55,829 nucleotides of DNA from Duganella sp. (lineage in GTDB: Bacteria; Pseudomonadota; Gammaproteobacteria; Burkholderiales; Burkholderiaceae_D). Positions 35,538 to 45,007 of this stretch are shown piece after piece (position 1 is the first letter of the stretch; every line of letters begins with the position of its first letter). The notes under the pieces were generated by a model, which ran no database searches, was not told the origin of the DNA, and saw nothing but the letters and a program-made list of their open reading frames with translations. The stretch spans positions 1 through 55,829 of the forward strand of contig JAMFSU010000045.1 in assembly GCA_026225475.1 (NCBI GenBank), written 5' to 3'. The position numbers were made by a program, and so were the translations under genes.

Positions 35538-36311
35538 TTAAAAAACCAGCTTTAGGGCAACGCTCGTCAGCGTAATTGCCAGCAGGCCACGCAAAATTTT
35601 TTCCGGTACCGCACGCGCTGCCAGCGAGCCAATGGTGATGCCAGGCACTGAACCCAGCAGCAAGGCACCCAGCAGACTCCAGTCGATCGAACCCAGCCAC
35701 CAGTGCCCAACCGCAGCGATGGCGGTCAATGGTACGGCATAGGCAATATCGGTGCCGGCAATTTCGGCCGGCGACAAGCGGGGATACAACAGCACCAGCA
35801 AGGTCGCGCCGACGGCGCCAGCGCCAATCGAGGAAATGGTGACCAAAATGCCAAGTACTGCACCCGCCAGCACGGTGGCATTGATCAGTTGACGGCCTTG
35901 CAGATGGCGTTCAGGGTGGGCATTGAGCCAGCCCTGCAGTTTGCCTTTAAACAACAAGGCAATCACGGTCAGAAACACTGAAACGGCAATCGAATAACGG
36001 ATGATTTGACTGATCTCGGCGCTAACCGCGCCGAAGTGCTTGAGCAGCAGAGTCGCGAACACTGCCGCCGGCAGCGCGCCGACACACAGGCGACGCACGA
36101 TGTCCCAACGCACGGTACCTTTGAAGCGGTGCGCAAAAGTGCCGGCCGTTTTGGTCGCCGAAGCGAAGGCCAGGTCAGTGCCGACCGCCACGCTCGGATG
36201 GATGCCGAACAGCAGCGTCAGCAGGGGAGTCATCAGCGAGCCGCCACCGACGCCGGTCAATCCGACCAGCAATCCGACAGCAAATCCACTGACTACATAA
36301 GAAACAGTCAT
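35538..36311 (-). CDS. TSUP (TauE/SafE) family transporter, probable sulfite or sulfate-related permease
   Basis: 257 residues with about eight predicted membrane segments. The TSUP motif GLTGVGGGSLMTPLLTLLFG opens the protein and a second copy, ISSIGAGAVGATLLVLLYPRLS, lies in the second half, the internal duplication typical of the family. Members export sulfite or sulfoacetate, or import sulfur compounds. First gene of the sulfur operon and next to cysB, so a sulfur oxyanion is the likely substrate; direction cannot be read from sequence. Confidence 0.88.
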   Translation of the reverse strand: MTVSYVVSGFAVGLLVGLTGVGGGSLMTPLLTLLFGIHPSVAVGTDLAFASATKTAGTFAHRFKGTVRWDIVRRLCVGALPAAVFATLLLKHFGAVSAEISQIIRYSIAVSVFLTVIALLFKGKLQGWLNAHPERHLQGRQLINATVLAGAVLGILVTISSIGAGAVGATLLVLLYPRLSPAEIAGTDIAYAVPLTAIAAVGHWWLGSIDWSLLGALLLGSVPGITIGSLAARAVPEKILRGLLAITLTSVALKLVF

Positions 36312-36378
36312 AACACCTCGTCTATAACAGGTCGAATCGTAATAAACTTAGGTTTCAAACCAAACTACATACAATTCA

Positions 36379-36409
36379 TTTGCTTATATGCACATTCGGC
36401 ATATGCAAA
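36379..36409. promoter_or_regulatory. Inverted repeat between the TSUP gene and cysB
   Basis: TTTGC(TT)ATATGC (36379-36391) and GCATATGCAAA (36399-36409) form an inverted repeat with a two-base bulge in the left arm. It lies in the 195-base divergent region and may be a CysB or other LysR-type site. CysB sites are loosely defined, so this is tentative. Confidence 0.45.
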
Positions 36410-36506
36410 TTCGTTTGGCAGTCGTTCGTTGATCGGAGCCCCAAGACGCAGGTCAGCCCAGATCTGGATGCGACCGCCTGCAGGTCGACATAATGAGGGA
36501 AGGCGC

Positions 36507-37448
36507 ATGAATTTGCATCAATTCCGCTTCGTCAGAGAAGCGGTAAGACAAAATTATAATCTCACGGAAGCCGCCAAAGCACTGTTTACCTCGCAACCCG
36601 GGGTATCGAAGGCCATCATTGAGCTTGAAGAAGAGCTCGGTGTGGATATTTTCACCCGTCATGGCAAGCGCATACGCGGCCTGACCGAACCGGGTCGTGC
36701 GGTATTGCGCTCGGTTGAACTGATCATGCAGGAAGTCGATGGCCTCAAGCGCATCGGCAAGGAGTTTGCCGCGCATGACAGCGGTAGTTTCACGATTGCC
36801 ACCACGCATACCCAGGCGCGCTATTCGTTGCCCAAGGTAGTGCAGGCGTTTACCCAGAAGTATCCCAAGGTGCGGTTATCGTTGCTGCAGGGCAATCCAA
36901 AGCAGATCACGGAAATGGTTCGTAATGACCAGGCCGATATCGCCATTGCCACCGAAGCGCTGGCCTCGGGCGAGGGCTTGGTGTCCTTGCCATGCTATCA
37001 GTGGGAGCATGTGGTGGTGGTGCCGCCTGACCATCCTTTGCTCAAATCCAAAAATCTGTCGCTGGAGGAAATCGCTACCTATCCGCTGATTACCTACGAT
37101 GCCGCATTCAGCGGTCGTAGCAAGATCGACCATGCCTTCAATCTGCGCGAATTGAAACCGGATATCGTACTCGAAGCGATCGATGCCGATGTCATCAAAA
37201 CCTATGTCGAGCTGGGCATGGGCGTGGGCATTATCGCCGGCATGGCATTTGACAGCGAACGCGACCGTGGCCTGCGCGCGATGACCGCCGGTCACCTGTT
37301 CGGCACCAATGTCTCGCGTGTGGCGCTCAAGCAGGGTGCTTATCTGCGCAGTTATGTCTATACCTTCATTGAACTGCTGGCACCGACCTTGAATCGGAAG
37401 TTGATAGCCCAGGTCATGGAAGGCGAAAAAGATATGTACGAATTGTAA
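36507..37448 (+). CDS. cysB: LysR-family sulfur regulator CysB
   Basis: 313 residues. The start MNLHQFRFVREAVRQNYNLTEAAKAL and FTSQPGVSKAIIELEEELGVDIF are diagnostic of CysB/Cbl, with a helix-turn-helix at 17-45. The effector domain has ATTHTQARYSLP, which in CysB contacts sulfate/N-acetylserine, and GVGIIAGMAF. The ATG at 36507 has GAGGGAAGG just upstream; an in-frame extension upstream to 36006 crosses the TSUP gene and is not credible. It is divergent from the sulfur operon and presumably activates it when cysteine is low. CysB versus Cbl cannot be told apart with certainty; the context favours CysB. Confidence 0.93.
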   Translation: MNLHQFRFVREAVRQNYNLTEAAKALFTSQPGVSKAIIELEEELGVDIFTRHGKRIRGLTEPGRAVLRSVELIMQEVDGLKRIGKEFAAHDSGSFTIATTHTQARYSLPKVVQAFTQKYPKVRLSLLQGNPKQITEMVRNDQADIAIATEALASGEGLVSLPCYQWEHVVVVPPDHPLLKSKNLSLEEIATYPLITYDAAFSGRSKIDHAFNLRELKPDIVLEAIDADVIKTYVELGMGVGIIAGMAFDSERDRGLRAMTAGHLFGTNVSRVALKQGAYLRSYVYTFIELLAPTLNRKLIAQVMEGEKDMYEL

Positions 37449-37465
37449 GTTTGTAGGGAAGCGTG

Positions 37466-38779
37466 ATGATGTCTTTGTTGAGCGGCTTGCACGGCCATAC
37501 CTTGCGCCGGGTGCGCCGATTGTGGTTGCAGTACGGTGTGTTGTGGCTAGGGGCGGTGCTGGTCGGGCTGGTGGCGGTCATGTATGCCTGGCTGATTGAT
37601 TTCGGTTTCAGCCTGTTTCGCGCGGCGCAGCGCGACCACGTCTGGTTACCGCTGATCCTGACGCCGGCCATGAGTGCCTTGTGTGTCTGGCTGACCCGGC
37701 GTTTCTTCAACGGTGCCGAGGGCAGTGGTATTCCACAGGTCATCGCGGCACTGGGCGAGCAGGGCGAGACGCGCACCAAGCTGGCACCGAAGCTGCTGTC
37801 GTTGAAGATCGTTGCCGGCAAGATCGGCGTGTCGTTTCTGGGCATACTGGGGGGCTTTACGATTGGCCGCGAAGGCCCGACGGTGCAGGTCGGTGCGGCG
37901 ATGATGCTGTATATGCGGCGGTTTTATCCGCGCCCCAGCGTGATCATGGAAAAGCGCTTGATCCTGGCTGGTGCCGCCGCAGGTTTGTCGGCCGCCTTCA
38001 ATACCCCGTTGGCGGGGATCGTGTTTGCCATCGAGGAGTTGTCGCGCAGCTTTGAGCAGCGCGCCAGCGGCATCGTCATCACCACCATCATTTTTGCTGG
38101 TGTAGTGGCTTTAGGGCTCAATGGCAACTATATCTATTTCGGTGCAATTACTGCCGGTGCCGACAGCGCCGGTCAAGCCATCGTTGCGACCGTTGTCTGC
38201 GGCTTGCTTATGGGGGCGGCTGGCGGGGTCTTTTGCTGGTTGCTGCTCAATACACAAAAGTGGATTCCTGCGCCAATACGTATCTTGCGCGCCGAACGGC
38301 CGGTCGTGTTCGGTGCCTTGTGCGGTCTGGTGGTGGCAGTAGTTGGTGTGGTTGCCGGTGGCGTCACCTATGGTAGCGGCTACGCTGAAGCCAAGGGCTT
38401 GCTGATGGGCCACGAGCAGTTGTCGGCATTCTATCCGCTGGCCAAGATGGTCTCGATGGTGGCGTCGTATCTGCCGGGGATTCCAGGCGGTATTTTTGCG
38501 CCGTCGCTGTCGATTGGTGCCGGCTTCGGCAATCTGCTGCACATGGTGTTTGGCAGCACATCACTGTCGATGTTGATTGCGCTGGCGATGGTGGGGTATC
38601 TGGCTGCCGTGACACAGTCACCGATTACCGCCTTCGTGATCGTGATGGAAATGATCAATGGCCATGCGTTTGTGATTCCACTGATGGCAACGGCCTTGCT
38701 GGCCAGCCGGGTGTCGCGTTTCTTCGCGCCGCCGTTGTATGAAACCTTGTCGGAGCGCTATGCCCAGCCGCATCATTGA
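37466..38779 (+). CDS. clcA: ClC-family chloride channel/transporter
   Basis: 437 residues with the multi-helix ClC layout and no CBS domains. The selectivity motifs are GSGIP (about 86-90), GREGP (about 134-138, with the gating glutamate) and GGIFAPSLSIGA near residue 345. The conserved glutamate of GREGP agrees with a channel or Cl-/H+ antiporter. GGGAAG lies 5-10 bases before the ATG at 37466. It follows cysB by 17 bases on the same strand and could be co-transcribed with it, although no functional link is obvious. Confidence 0.92.
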   Translation: MMSLLSGLHGHTLRRVRRLWLQYGVLWLGAVLVGLVAVMYAWLIDFGFSLFRAAQRDHVWLPLILTPAMSALCVWLTRRFFNGAEGSGIPQVIAALGEQGETRTKLAPKLLSLKIVAGKIGVSFLGILGGFTIGREGPTVQVGAAMMLYMRRFYPRPSVIMEKRLILAGAAAGLSAAFNTPLAGIVFAIEELSRSFEQRASGIVITTIIFAGVVALGLNGNYIYFGAITAGADSAGQAIVATVVCGLLMGAAGGVFCWLLLNTQKWIPAPIRILRAERPVVFGALCGLVVAVVGVVAGGVTYGSGYAEAKGLLMGHEQLSAFYPLAKMVSMVASYLPGIPGGIFAPSLSIGAGFGNLLHMVFGSTSLSMLIALAMVGYLAAVTQSPITAFVIVMEMINGHAFVIPLMATALLASRVSRFFAPPLYETLSERYAQPHH

Positions 38780-38829
38780 CGATGCCAGGGATAAGCGCGG
38801 TGGTGGGAGAGTAGTGCGGAGTTGCTACT

Positions 38830-38866
38830 TTCCCGGCGCCGCGCAGTGAGCCTGCGGCACCGGGAA
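38830..38866. repeat. Long GC-rich hairpin between clcA and cheA
   Basis: TTCCCGG..GCCGC..CAG pairs with CTG..GGC..CCGGGAA around a short TGAGC loop, with one G-U type mismatch and a 2-base bulge. It lies between converging genes (clcA and cheA). No T-tract follows on either strand, so it is a weak terminator at best. Confidence 0.5.
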
Positions 38867-38876
38867 GCAGAATGCA

Positions 38877-40778
38877 TCAGACTTGCGCGACTGCCTTGGC
38901 AGGTACTGCGCGGCAGCCTTCGAGCAGGAACGACAGACCAACCACCAGCACCAACTCGCCTTCAGCAGAGCGTGCAGTACCGGTGATGCCGTTGGTGTGA
39001 ATCGCGGTCAATGGCTTGATCACCAGGTCGGCAGTGCCTTCGACGGCTTCGACGCCGAGGATGTAGGGATGTGGTACAGCCATGACGATGCCGACGCGTT
39101 CGTTGCCGGGTTCATAACCGAGTACGCCCGCCAACGAATGCACTGGCAATGGACGGCCTTGATCACGCAACACTGGCGCACCGCCGACTTCGTCGAATTC
39201 GTCGGGCAATTCCACCACACGTTCCACGACTGCCATTGGCAACGCCAATGCAGCACCAGCCGTACGAACCAGCATGGTAGGGATGATCGACAGTTCAATC
39301 GGCAGACGAATCGAGAAGCGCGTACCGACGCCCAGTGTCGAATCGATGCGGATCGTACCGCGGTGTTTTTCCACCGCCGTTTTCACCACGTCCATACCGA
39401 CGCCGCGGCCAGACACACTGGAAGCTACTTCCTTGGTCGAGAAGCCGGGCAGGAACACCAATTGCAAGGCTTCGTCGACGCTCTGGGCATCATGCTCGCC
39501 GATCAAGCCCTTGCTGATGGCTTTACTGCGCAGCATATCGGGATCCATACCCTTGCCGTCATCGAAAATCTCGATCATGACGCTGCTGGCTTCCTGCCAT
39601 GCCTTGAGCGAAATGGTGGCCTTGTTGGGCTTGCTGGCAGCGGCGCGGTCGGTTTCGATGCCATGGTCGAGCGAGTTGCGCAACATGTGCACCAGTGGGT
39701 CGTAGAGGCTGTCCACCACCACCCGGTCAACTTCAGTTTCAGCGCCGGAGATGGCCAGATCGACATCCTTGCCCAAGTCCTTGGCCAGTTCACGTACCAA
39801 ACGCGGGAATTTCTGGAACAAACGGCCGACTGGCTGCATGCGTGTCGACAGTGTTGCCCGTTGCAATTCGCTCGAATAGCGCGAGGCGCGTCCCAAGGTT
39901 TCCGCCAGCGTCGACATCAAGGCTGCGGCATTGCCTTCAAACTTGAATTGCTGCAATTTTTCCAGCAACACAGCGGCCTGGTTGGCCGCCTGCACTGATT
40001 CGCCCGCCACTTCGAGCAAGGCATCGAGCTTGCCGGCATCGATCCGGATGCTTTCTTCCTTGCTGCTGCCGCCGGAAGAGTCGGAGGTGCGCCGAGCCGC
40101 AGGTGCCGCAGCAGGTGCTGCAGGTGGCTTTGGATTGGCCGAGGGCAGGGCTTTGGGATGACCATGGTCCGCCGCCGGTGTCTCGACCACTGGTGCCGCA
40201 GCTGTAACTGCAGTCGGTGCAGTAGCAGCAGCGCCAGTAACAGCTTGATAAAGTGCATTCCAGTCGAGCGTGCCATCAGCGCCGAGCACACTGTCTCCGC
40301 CATTGGCTGAGGGCGCCAATACTACTTCAGCCGCGGCAGTTGCCACTGCCGCAGGAGCCGGTGCAGGTGCCGCCGCCGGTGCTGCCGTATCCTTGCCTTC
40401 AATCGCTTGTGTCAGAATGTCTTCAAGATCTTGCGGCATCGACGCCAGGCTGGCAGGATCAGCGCCGTTGGCTAATTCGGTGAGCTGGTCAGCGACAAAG
40501 CCGCTGGCCTGCAAGGCTGCTTCAATGGCCAATGGTGTGACCAAGGCTTTGCCGTTGCGCAGCGCATCGAACAGGTTTTCGGTCAAGTGACAGGCCGAAA
40601 CCATCGCTGGCAGATTGACGAAACCAGCGCCGCCTTTAATGGTGTGAAACGCGCGGAACACCGCGTTCAAAATTTCCAGATCGTCAGGATGTCGTTCAAG
40701 AGTCAGCAGATGCTCTTCAACGTTAGTCGCGAGCTCCAGTGCCTCAACGACAAAATCCTTGAGCATTTCATCATCCAT
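38877..40778 (-). CDS. cheA: CheA-type chemotaxis histidine kinase without P2 domain
   Basis: 633 residues. Hpt domain P1 with phospho-acceptor H45 (RAFHTIKGGAGF); a long Pro/Ala-rich linker (about 130-240) stands where the CheY-binding P2 domain would be; dimerisation P3 (about 245-310, IDAGKLDALLEVAGE); ATPase P4 with N-box MLRNSLDHGIE, DDGKGMD and SGRGVGMDVV; and a CheW-like P5 domain to the end (ELSIIPTMLV onward). It is a complete kinase, but loss of P2 should reduce the efficiency of CheY phosphorylation. It overlaps the cheZ stop by one base (TAATG). No cheW, cheY or flagellar genes are nearby. Confidence 0.93.
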   Translation of the reverse strand: MDDEMLKDFVVEALELATNVEEHLLTLERHPDDLEILNAVFRAFHTIKGGAGFVNLPAMVSACHLTENLFDALRNGKALVTPLAIEAALQASGFVADQLTELANGADPASLASMPQDLEDILTQAIEGKDTAAPAAAPAPAPAAVATAAAEVVLAPSANGGDSVLGADGTLDWNALYQAVTGAAATAPTAVTAAAPVVETPAADHGHPKALPSANPKPPAAPAAAPAARRTSDSSGGSSKEESIRIDAGKLDALLEVAGESVQAANQAAVLLEKLQQFKFEGNAAALMSTLAETLGRASRYSSELQRATLSTRMQPVGRLFQKFPRLVRELAKDLGKDVDLAISGAETEVDRVVVDSLYDPLVHMLRNSLDHGIETDRAAASKPNKATISLKAWQEASSVMIEIFDDGKGMDPDMLRSKAISKGLIGEHDAQSVDEALQLVFLPGFSTKEVASSVSGRGVGMDVVKTAVEKHRGTIRIDSTLGVGTRFSIRLPIELSIIPTMLVRTAGAALALPMAVVERVVELPDEFDEVGGAPVLRDQGRPLPVHSLAGVLGYEPGNERVGIVMAVPHPYILGVEAVEGTADLVIKPLTAIHTNGITGTARSAEGELVLVVGLSFLLEGCRAVPAKAVAQV

Positions 40779-41500
40779 TAGAACCCCAAGCTATCAAGTA
40801 AATCATCCACGTCATTTTGTACCATAGCCGAACCTGGCGCTGATGGGCCGTTCAACAACTCAGGCGGTTTTTCTATGGCGGCTTTGACTTCCGGCGGAGC
40901 GTTGTCGCGTAGCAATTGTGCCAGTTCGCGTTCGGCCACGGCGGTAATAGCCACGATTTTTTTGATCAACTGCCCGGTGATGTCCTGGAAGTCTTGCGCC
41001 ATCATGATTTCCAGCATGCGCGCTTTTTCCACTTCGGTCGCTGTGATCACCGCTGCCGAGAAGTTCTTGGAGTCGGTTGCCAACAGCTTGAATTGGTCAA
41101 TGTTCATCTGGCCGGAAAACAGGCGCGCCCAGCGATCATCGATGTCTTTGGCCTTGCTGCCGAGGGCATCCTGCGCCGGCATGCCAGCGTCAATCGTGTT
41201 GAGTACCTTGTTGGCTGCTTGTTCGGTCAGCGTGGCGACGTGTTCCAGACGGCCTTGCGCATCGCCGATTTGTAATGCCACGTCCGACAGCGAGCGGTCG
41301 TAACCGAGTTCGCGCATGGAGTCGTGCAACAGGCGCACGATACCGCCCAGGCGCTCGTACATTGGCTTGTCAGTCTGATCTTCCTGCTCTTCCTCAGCCG
41401 CCGCTGGTGCAGCAACAGGGGTTGCGGCCGAGGTCGCGGCGGGCATGGACTGTGCTGAAATCTCGTCGAAAAGTGCCTCTAAATCTACATCTTCACTCAT
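40778..41500 (-). CDS. cheZ: CheZ phosphatase
   Basis: 240 residues. Dephosphorylates CheY-P. The catalytic helix motif AQDFQDITGQLIKKI carries the conserved Asp and Gln that act on CheY-P, and the C-terminal VDDLLDSLGF is the CheY-binding helix. An Ala-rich N-terminal tail (about 15-45) precedes the long helical hairpin. The ATG at 41500 gives a start with MSEDVDLEALFDEI; a longer frame to 41560 has no support. Directly upstream of cheA and coupled to it by one base, with a sigma28-like promoter 180 bases upstream. Confidence 0.93.
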   Translation of the reverse strand: MSEDVDLEALFDEISAQSMPAATSAATPVAAPAAAEEEQEDQTDKPMYERLGGIVRLLHDSMRELGYDRSLSDVALQIGDAQGRLEHVATLTEQAANKVLNTIDAGMPAQDALGSKAKDIDDRWARLFSGQMNIDQFKLLATDSKNFSAAVITATEVEKARMLEIMMAQDFQDITGQLIKKIVAITAVAERELAQLLRDNAPPEVKAAIEKPPELLNGPSAPGSAMVQNDVDDLLDSLGF

Positions 41501-42129
41501 GATCTTGGTATCTCCATACAAATTTGAAGCGTTACTGGCGTGCGTCGCAAAGGCGGACAATCTGTCACAACTGAATTACATAGTTCGACGAGGTGGTTCG
41601 GTGATAAGAAGCTCCTGAAGACAGACGATGCATGGCGGTATGAGCGGAGCGAGCCATCGTGACGTTGCCGATAAGGTAGTTATCGGCAGCCAACGATAAA
41701 CCTGAAGAGATTTGCCTGGTTCCCTGTTTGCGTCTCTGTCGAAACGCAACTCCGCTAGGTATTGCTGGAATTATATGTTCCTGTCAAGCGGCCCCATCGT
41801 TCAAAAAGCGAGGAATATTCCCCGTTTCAATAACGTTATGACGAGCATGTTGGCTTTTGGTAATGTTACTGTATCGATGGTCTGCTTGTCATCACTGATT
41901 CTGAAATAGTACTTGTTGCAAGCGGGCTGTGCTCGCATTGCCGCAGGATTTTGTGTTGAGACGGCCTAGTTCAAGTGTATTTAGGGTGCTAATCGTCGTC
42001 CGATCGGAAAGAACGTGGCAAAAATCACACTTTGCATATCTTGCTATCCGGCATCTCGCTATAATGCCGCCGGGTCTGGTAAGACTTGTAAGGATAGTTA
42101 GTGATCAAAAAACCGAACAGGCACTGAAC
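41501..42129. other. Intergenic region between cheZ and the outer-membrane protein gene
   Basis: 629 bases without a supported gene. It holds the sigma28-like promoter of cheZA (41680-41706) within a GCCGATAA palindrome. A 65-codon frame at 41712-41909 has no ribosome site or family resemblance. TATAAT at 42060-42065 may be a -10 for the barrel-protein gene, but I see no good -35. Nothing else recognised. Confidence 0.6.
41680..41706 (-). promoter_or_regulatory. Sigma28 (FliA) promoter of cheZ-cheA
   Basis: On the minus strand TTCAGGTT (41699-41706), 11 bases, then GCCGATAA (41680-41687). The -10 is an exact match to the FliA consensus and the 11-base spacing is canonical; the -35 matches TAAAGTTT at 5 of 8. 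The -10 is also one arm of a perfect palindrome (GCCGATAA-N5-TTATCGGC, 41667-41687). The predicted leader to cheZ is about 170 bases. Confidence 0.7.
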
Positions 42130-42732
42130 ATGTACAAGCAAGGGGGGATGCTGCTGGCGTCCATGCTGCTGGCCACGACGGCCATGGCACAAAACAAGGT
42201 TGATACCGGGATCTATGCAGGTCTGGACGGTGCGTATGCAACGCCATCGAACGGCACCAATCTGCCGCCGGGCTTTCACACTACTTCACACAGCACTGCG
42301 GTAGGGGTATGGCGGTTATTGCTGGGTTATCAATTTAATAATAATTTAGGAGTGGAACTGGCCTACCTGAGAACGGGTGATTTCCGCCAGTCCGCCAGCA
42401 ATGGCGTGGTCAACTATAACGCTAGGATCAGCGCCAAAGGCGAGGATCTGGCGCTGGTGTACCGATTCAGCGAGCTCGCGCCGGCCTGGTTCATCAAGGC
42501 AGGTGTATCGCGCACAGAACTTACCACTGCTGTGCAGACAGTGGCACCGGGCCGCACAGCGATGACCTCGTTGGTCAGCAATGGCACCGGTTATCTGGCG
42601 GGATTGGGTTATCACCGCAATATCACCGAGGCCGTCGCAGCACAACTGGCTTATACACGCTATGTTGGTATCGGCGGCCAGAACAATATCAAGTTGAATG
42701 TATTCTCAGCAGGCCTGATTTACCGGTTCTAG
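42130..42732 (+). CDS. Outer-membrane beta-barrel protein
   Basis: 200 residues. Signal peptide to TTAMAQ (about residue 21), then alternating strands: GIYAGLDGAYATP, WRLLLGYQFNNNLGVELAYLRTGDF, ARISAKGEDLALVYRF, AWFIKAGVSR, and the terminal FSAGLIYRF ending in Phe, the typical barrel-insertion signal. It is of the small 8-strand OmpA-like/porin-like type (PF13505 style). The specific role is unknown. The start ATG at 42130 begins the signal peptide; an in-frame extension upstream has none. Single gene. Confidence 0.85.
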   Translation: MYKQGGMLLASMLLATTAMAQNKVDTGIYAGLDGAYATPSNGTNLPPGFHTTSHSTAVGVWRLLLGYQFNNNLGVELAYLRTGDFRQSASNGVVNYNARISAKGEDLALVYRFSELAPAWFIKAGVSRTELTTAVQTVAPGRTAMTSLVSNGTGYLAGLGYHRNITEAVAAQLAYTRYVGIGGQNNIKLNVFSAGLIYRF

Positions 42733-42871
42733 TTTTTTGAGCGGTAGAAGCTGGCAAGGTAAGCTGCGCTTAGTCTGATGGCCCTCAACGGTGCCCATCG
42801 GGTTAATACATGGTCATCGTTGACGGAAAGATCGGGCTATTTCGCGTTAAAACGATGACCTGATGGCAGCA

Positions 42872-43720
<849 letters not shown>

Positions 43721-43786
43721 TTAGTAAATGGCAACGCGGCGCTTCTGAGCGGTATGCGTGAGCAACAGCACAGGCTGTTGCCGCGC

Positions 43787-44653
43787 TTAGCTCGGGGAAT
43801 ATGACAGCCGCACGTAAATCGGCGCGAACGCTTCGGCCTGGGTGATTTCGATCAGGGTTTCCTTGGCCAGTTCGAGCAGGGCGATGAAGTTGACCACCAC
43901 CACCGGCACGCCACGCGACGGATCGAACAGGTCGGCGAATTCAACGAACCGCGCCGATTGCAGACGGCGCAAAATGCCGGTCATGTGTTCGCGTACCGAC
44001 AATTCTTCGCGGCTGATGTGATGATGCGCGGTCAATTTGGCGCGCCGCATGATATCGGACCAGACTGCCTGCAAGTCGTCGAGGTCGACCTCCGGCCAGC
44101 GCGTGACCACAGTTTGCTCGACATGGATCTGGGTGCGCACATAGTCGCGACCGACTTGTGGCAAGGAATCGAGTTCCTGTGCCGCCAGTTTCATTTGCTC
44201 ATATTCGAGCAGGCGGCGGACCAGTTCGGCGCGTGGGTCTTCGGCTTCATCGCTGTTGCTGGCCTTCTTCACTGGCAGCAGCATGCGTGATTTGATTTCG
44301 ATCAGCATGGCTGCCATCAGCAAATACTCGGCTGCCAGCTCCAGGTTATGTTTGCGGATCTGCTCCACGTATTCGAGATATTGCAAGGTGACCTGCGCCA
44401 TCGGAATATCGAGGATATTGAAGTTCTGCTTGCGGATCAGATACAGCAACAAATCCAGCGGTCCCTGAAATGCTTCCAGAAACACTTCCAGCGCATCGGG
44501 CGGGATGTACAGGTCATTCGGCAGCTTGAACAGCGGTTCGCCGTACAGCTTGGCAAAAGCCACCCCATCGATGACATCGGGTGTACTGTCCGGCTGTCCT
44601 GCCAGTGTCAGTGCAGTCGCGTCGGCAGAAGCCTGTCCGGCGTTTTCGATCAT
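43787..44653 (-). CDS. scpA: Segregation and condensation protein A
   Basis: 288 residues. Kleisin subunit that works with ScpB and SMC to compact the chromosome. LEAFQGPLDLLLYLIRKQNFNILDIPMAQVT is the diagnostic N-terminal segment, AAEYLLMAAMLIEIKSRMLLP follows, and the C-terminal winged helix has FIALLELAKE. An extra about 50 residues precede the kleisin part, more than in B. subtilis ScpA. Lies between the DUF3460 gene and panC; scpB is not in the window. Confidence 0.93.
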   Translation of the reverse strand: MIENAGQASADATALTLAGQPDSTPDVIDGVAFAKLYGEPLFKLPNDLYIPPDALEVFLEAFQGPLDLLLYLIRKQNFNILDIPMAQVTLQYLEYVEQIRKHNLELAAEYLLMAAMLIEIKSRMLLPVKKASNSDEAEDPRAELVRRLLEYEQMKLAAQELDSLPQVGRDYVRTQIHVEQTVVTRWPEVDLDDLQAVWSDIMRRAKLTAHHHISREELSVREHMTGILRRLQSARFVEFADLFDPSRGVPVVVVNFIALLELAKETLIEITQAEAFAPIYVRLSYSPS

Positions 44654-44662
44654 GCTGACTGA

Positions 44663-44869
44663 TTAGTGGTTTTGATAGACGTAAGGCTGTTGTTGCACGC
44701 GCGACTGTTGGTCGCGTGCGGTCTTGTCCAGATCGATCGGTGCTTTGTCCCACAGCAAGGCACGGCCGTCGCGTTGCTGTTCTTCCAGTTGTGGATTCTT
44801 TTGCTTGAGTTCGGCGATGAACTTAGTGGCTTCTGATTCGTATTTGATGACGCATTTTGGGAATAGCAT
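44663..44869 (-). CDS. DUF3460 family small protein
   Basis: 68 residues. YESEATKFIAELKQKNPQLEEQQRDGRALLWDK is typical of DUF3460, a small betaproteobacterial family found next to scpA; quoted here only as landmarks YESEATKF and GRALLWDK. No function is known. The ATG at 44869 has AGGAAAT upstream; a frame start at 44896 would add 9 residues. First gene of the DUF3460-scpA-panC unit; scpA begins 9 bases after its stop. Confidence 0.85.
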   Translation of the reverse strand: MLFPKCVIKYESEATKFIAELKQKNPQLEEQQRDGRALLWDKAPIDLDKTARDQQSRVQQQPYVYQNH

Positions 44870-45007
44870 GATATTTCCTGGGAACAGGGCAAACACAATA
44901 AACCGGTATGGGTTCCGGTGACAGGCGTTATTCTACCCTGTCTTGCCACGCGATAATCAATTGCATCGGGTCGGACAGGTTGGAATTGACGGCATAGGGA
45001 GTGCGGT

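Noticed and set aside
38830..38866. Long hairpin between clcA and cheA read as an intrinsic terminator
   Set aside because: No T-tract on either strand; kept as a repeat or hairpin only.
41712..41909. 65-codon frame between cheZ and the barrel protein gene
   Set aside because: No ribosome site, no domain, and composition unlike the flanking genes.
42060..42065. TATAAT as promoter of the outer-membrane protein gene
   Set aside because: The -10 is perfect, but no -35 occurs at 16-18 bases, so I mention it only as possible.
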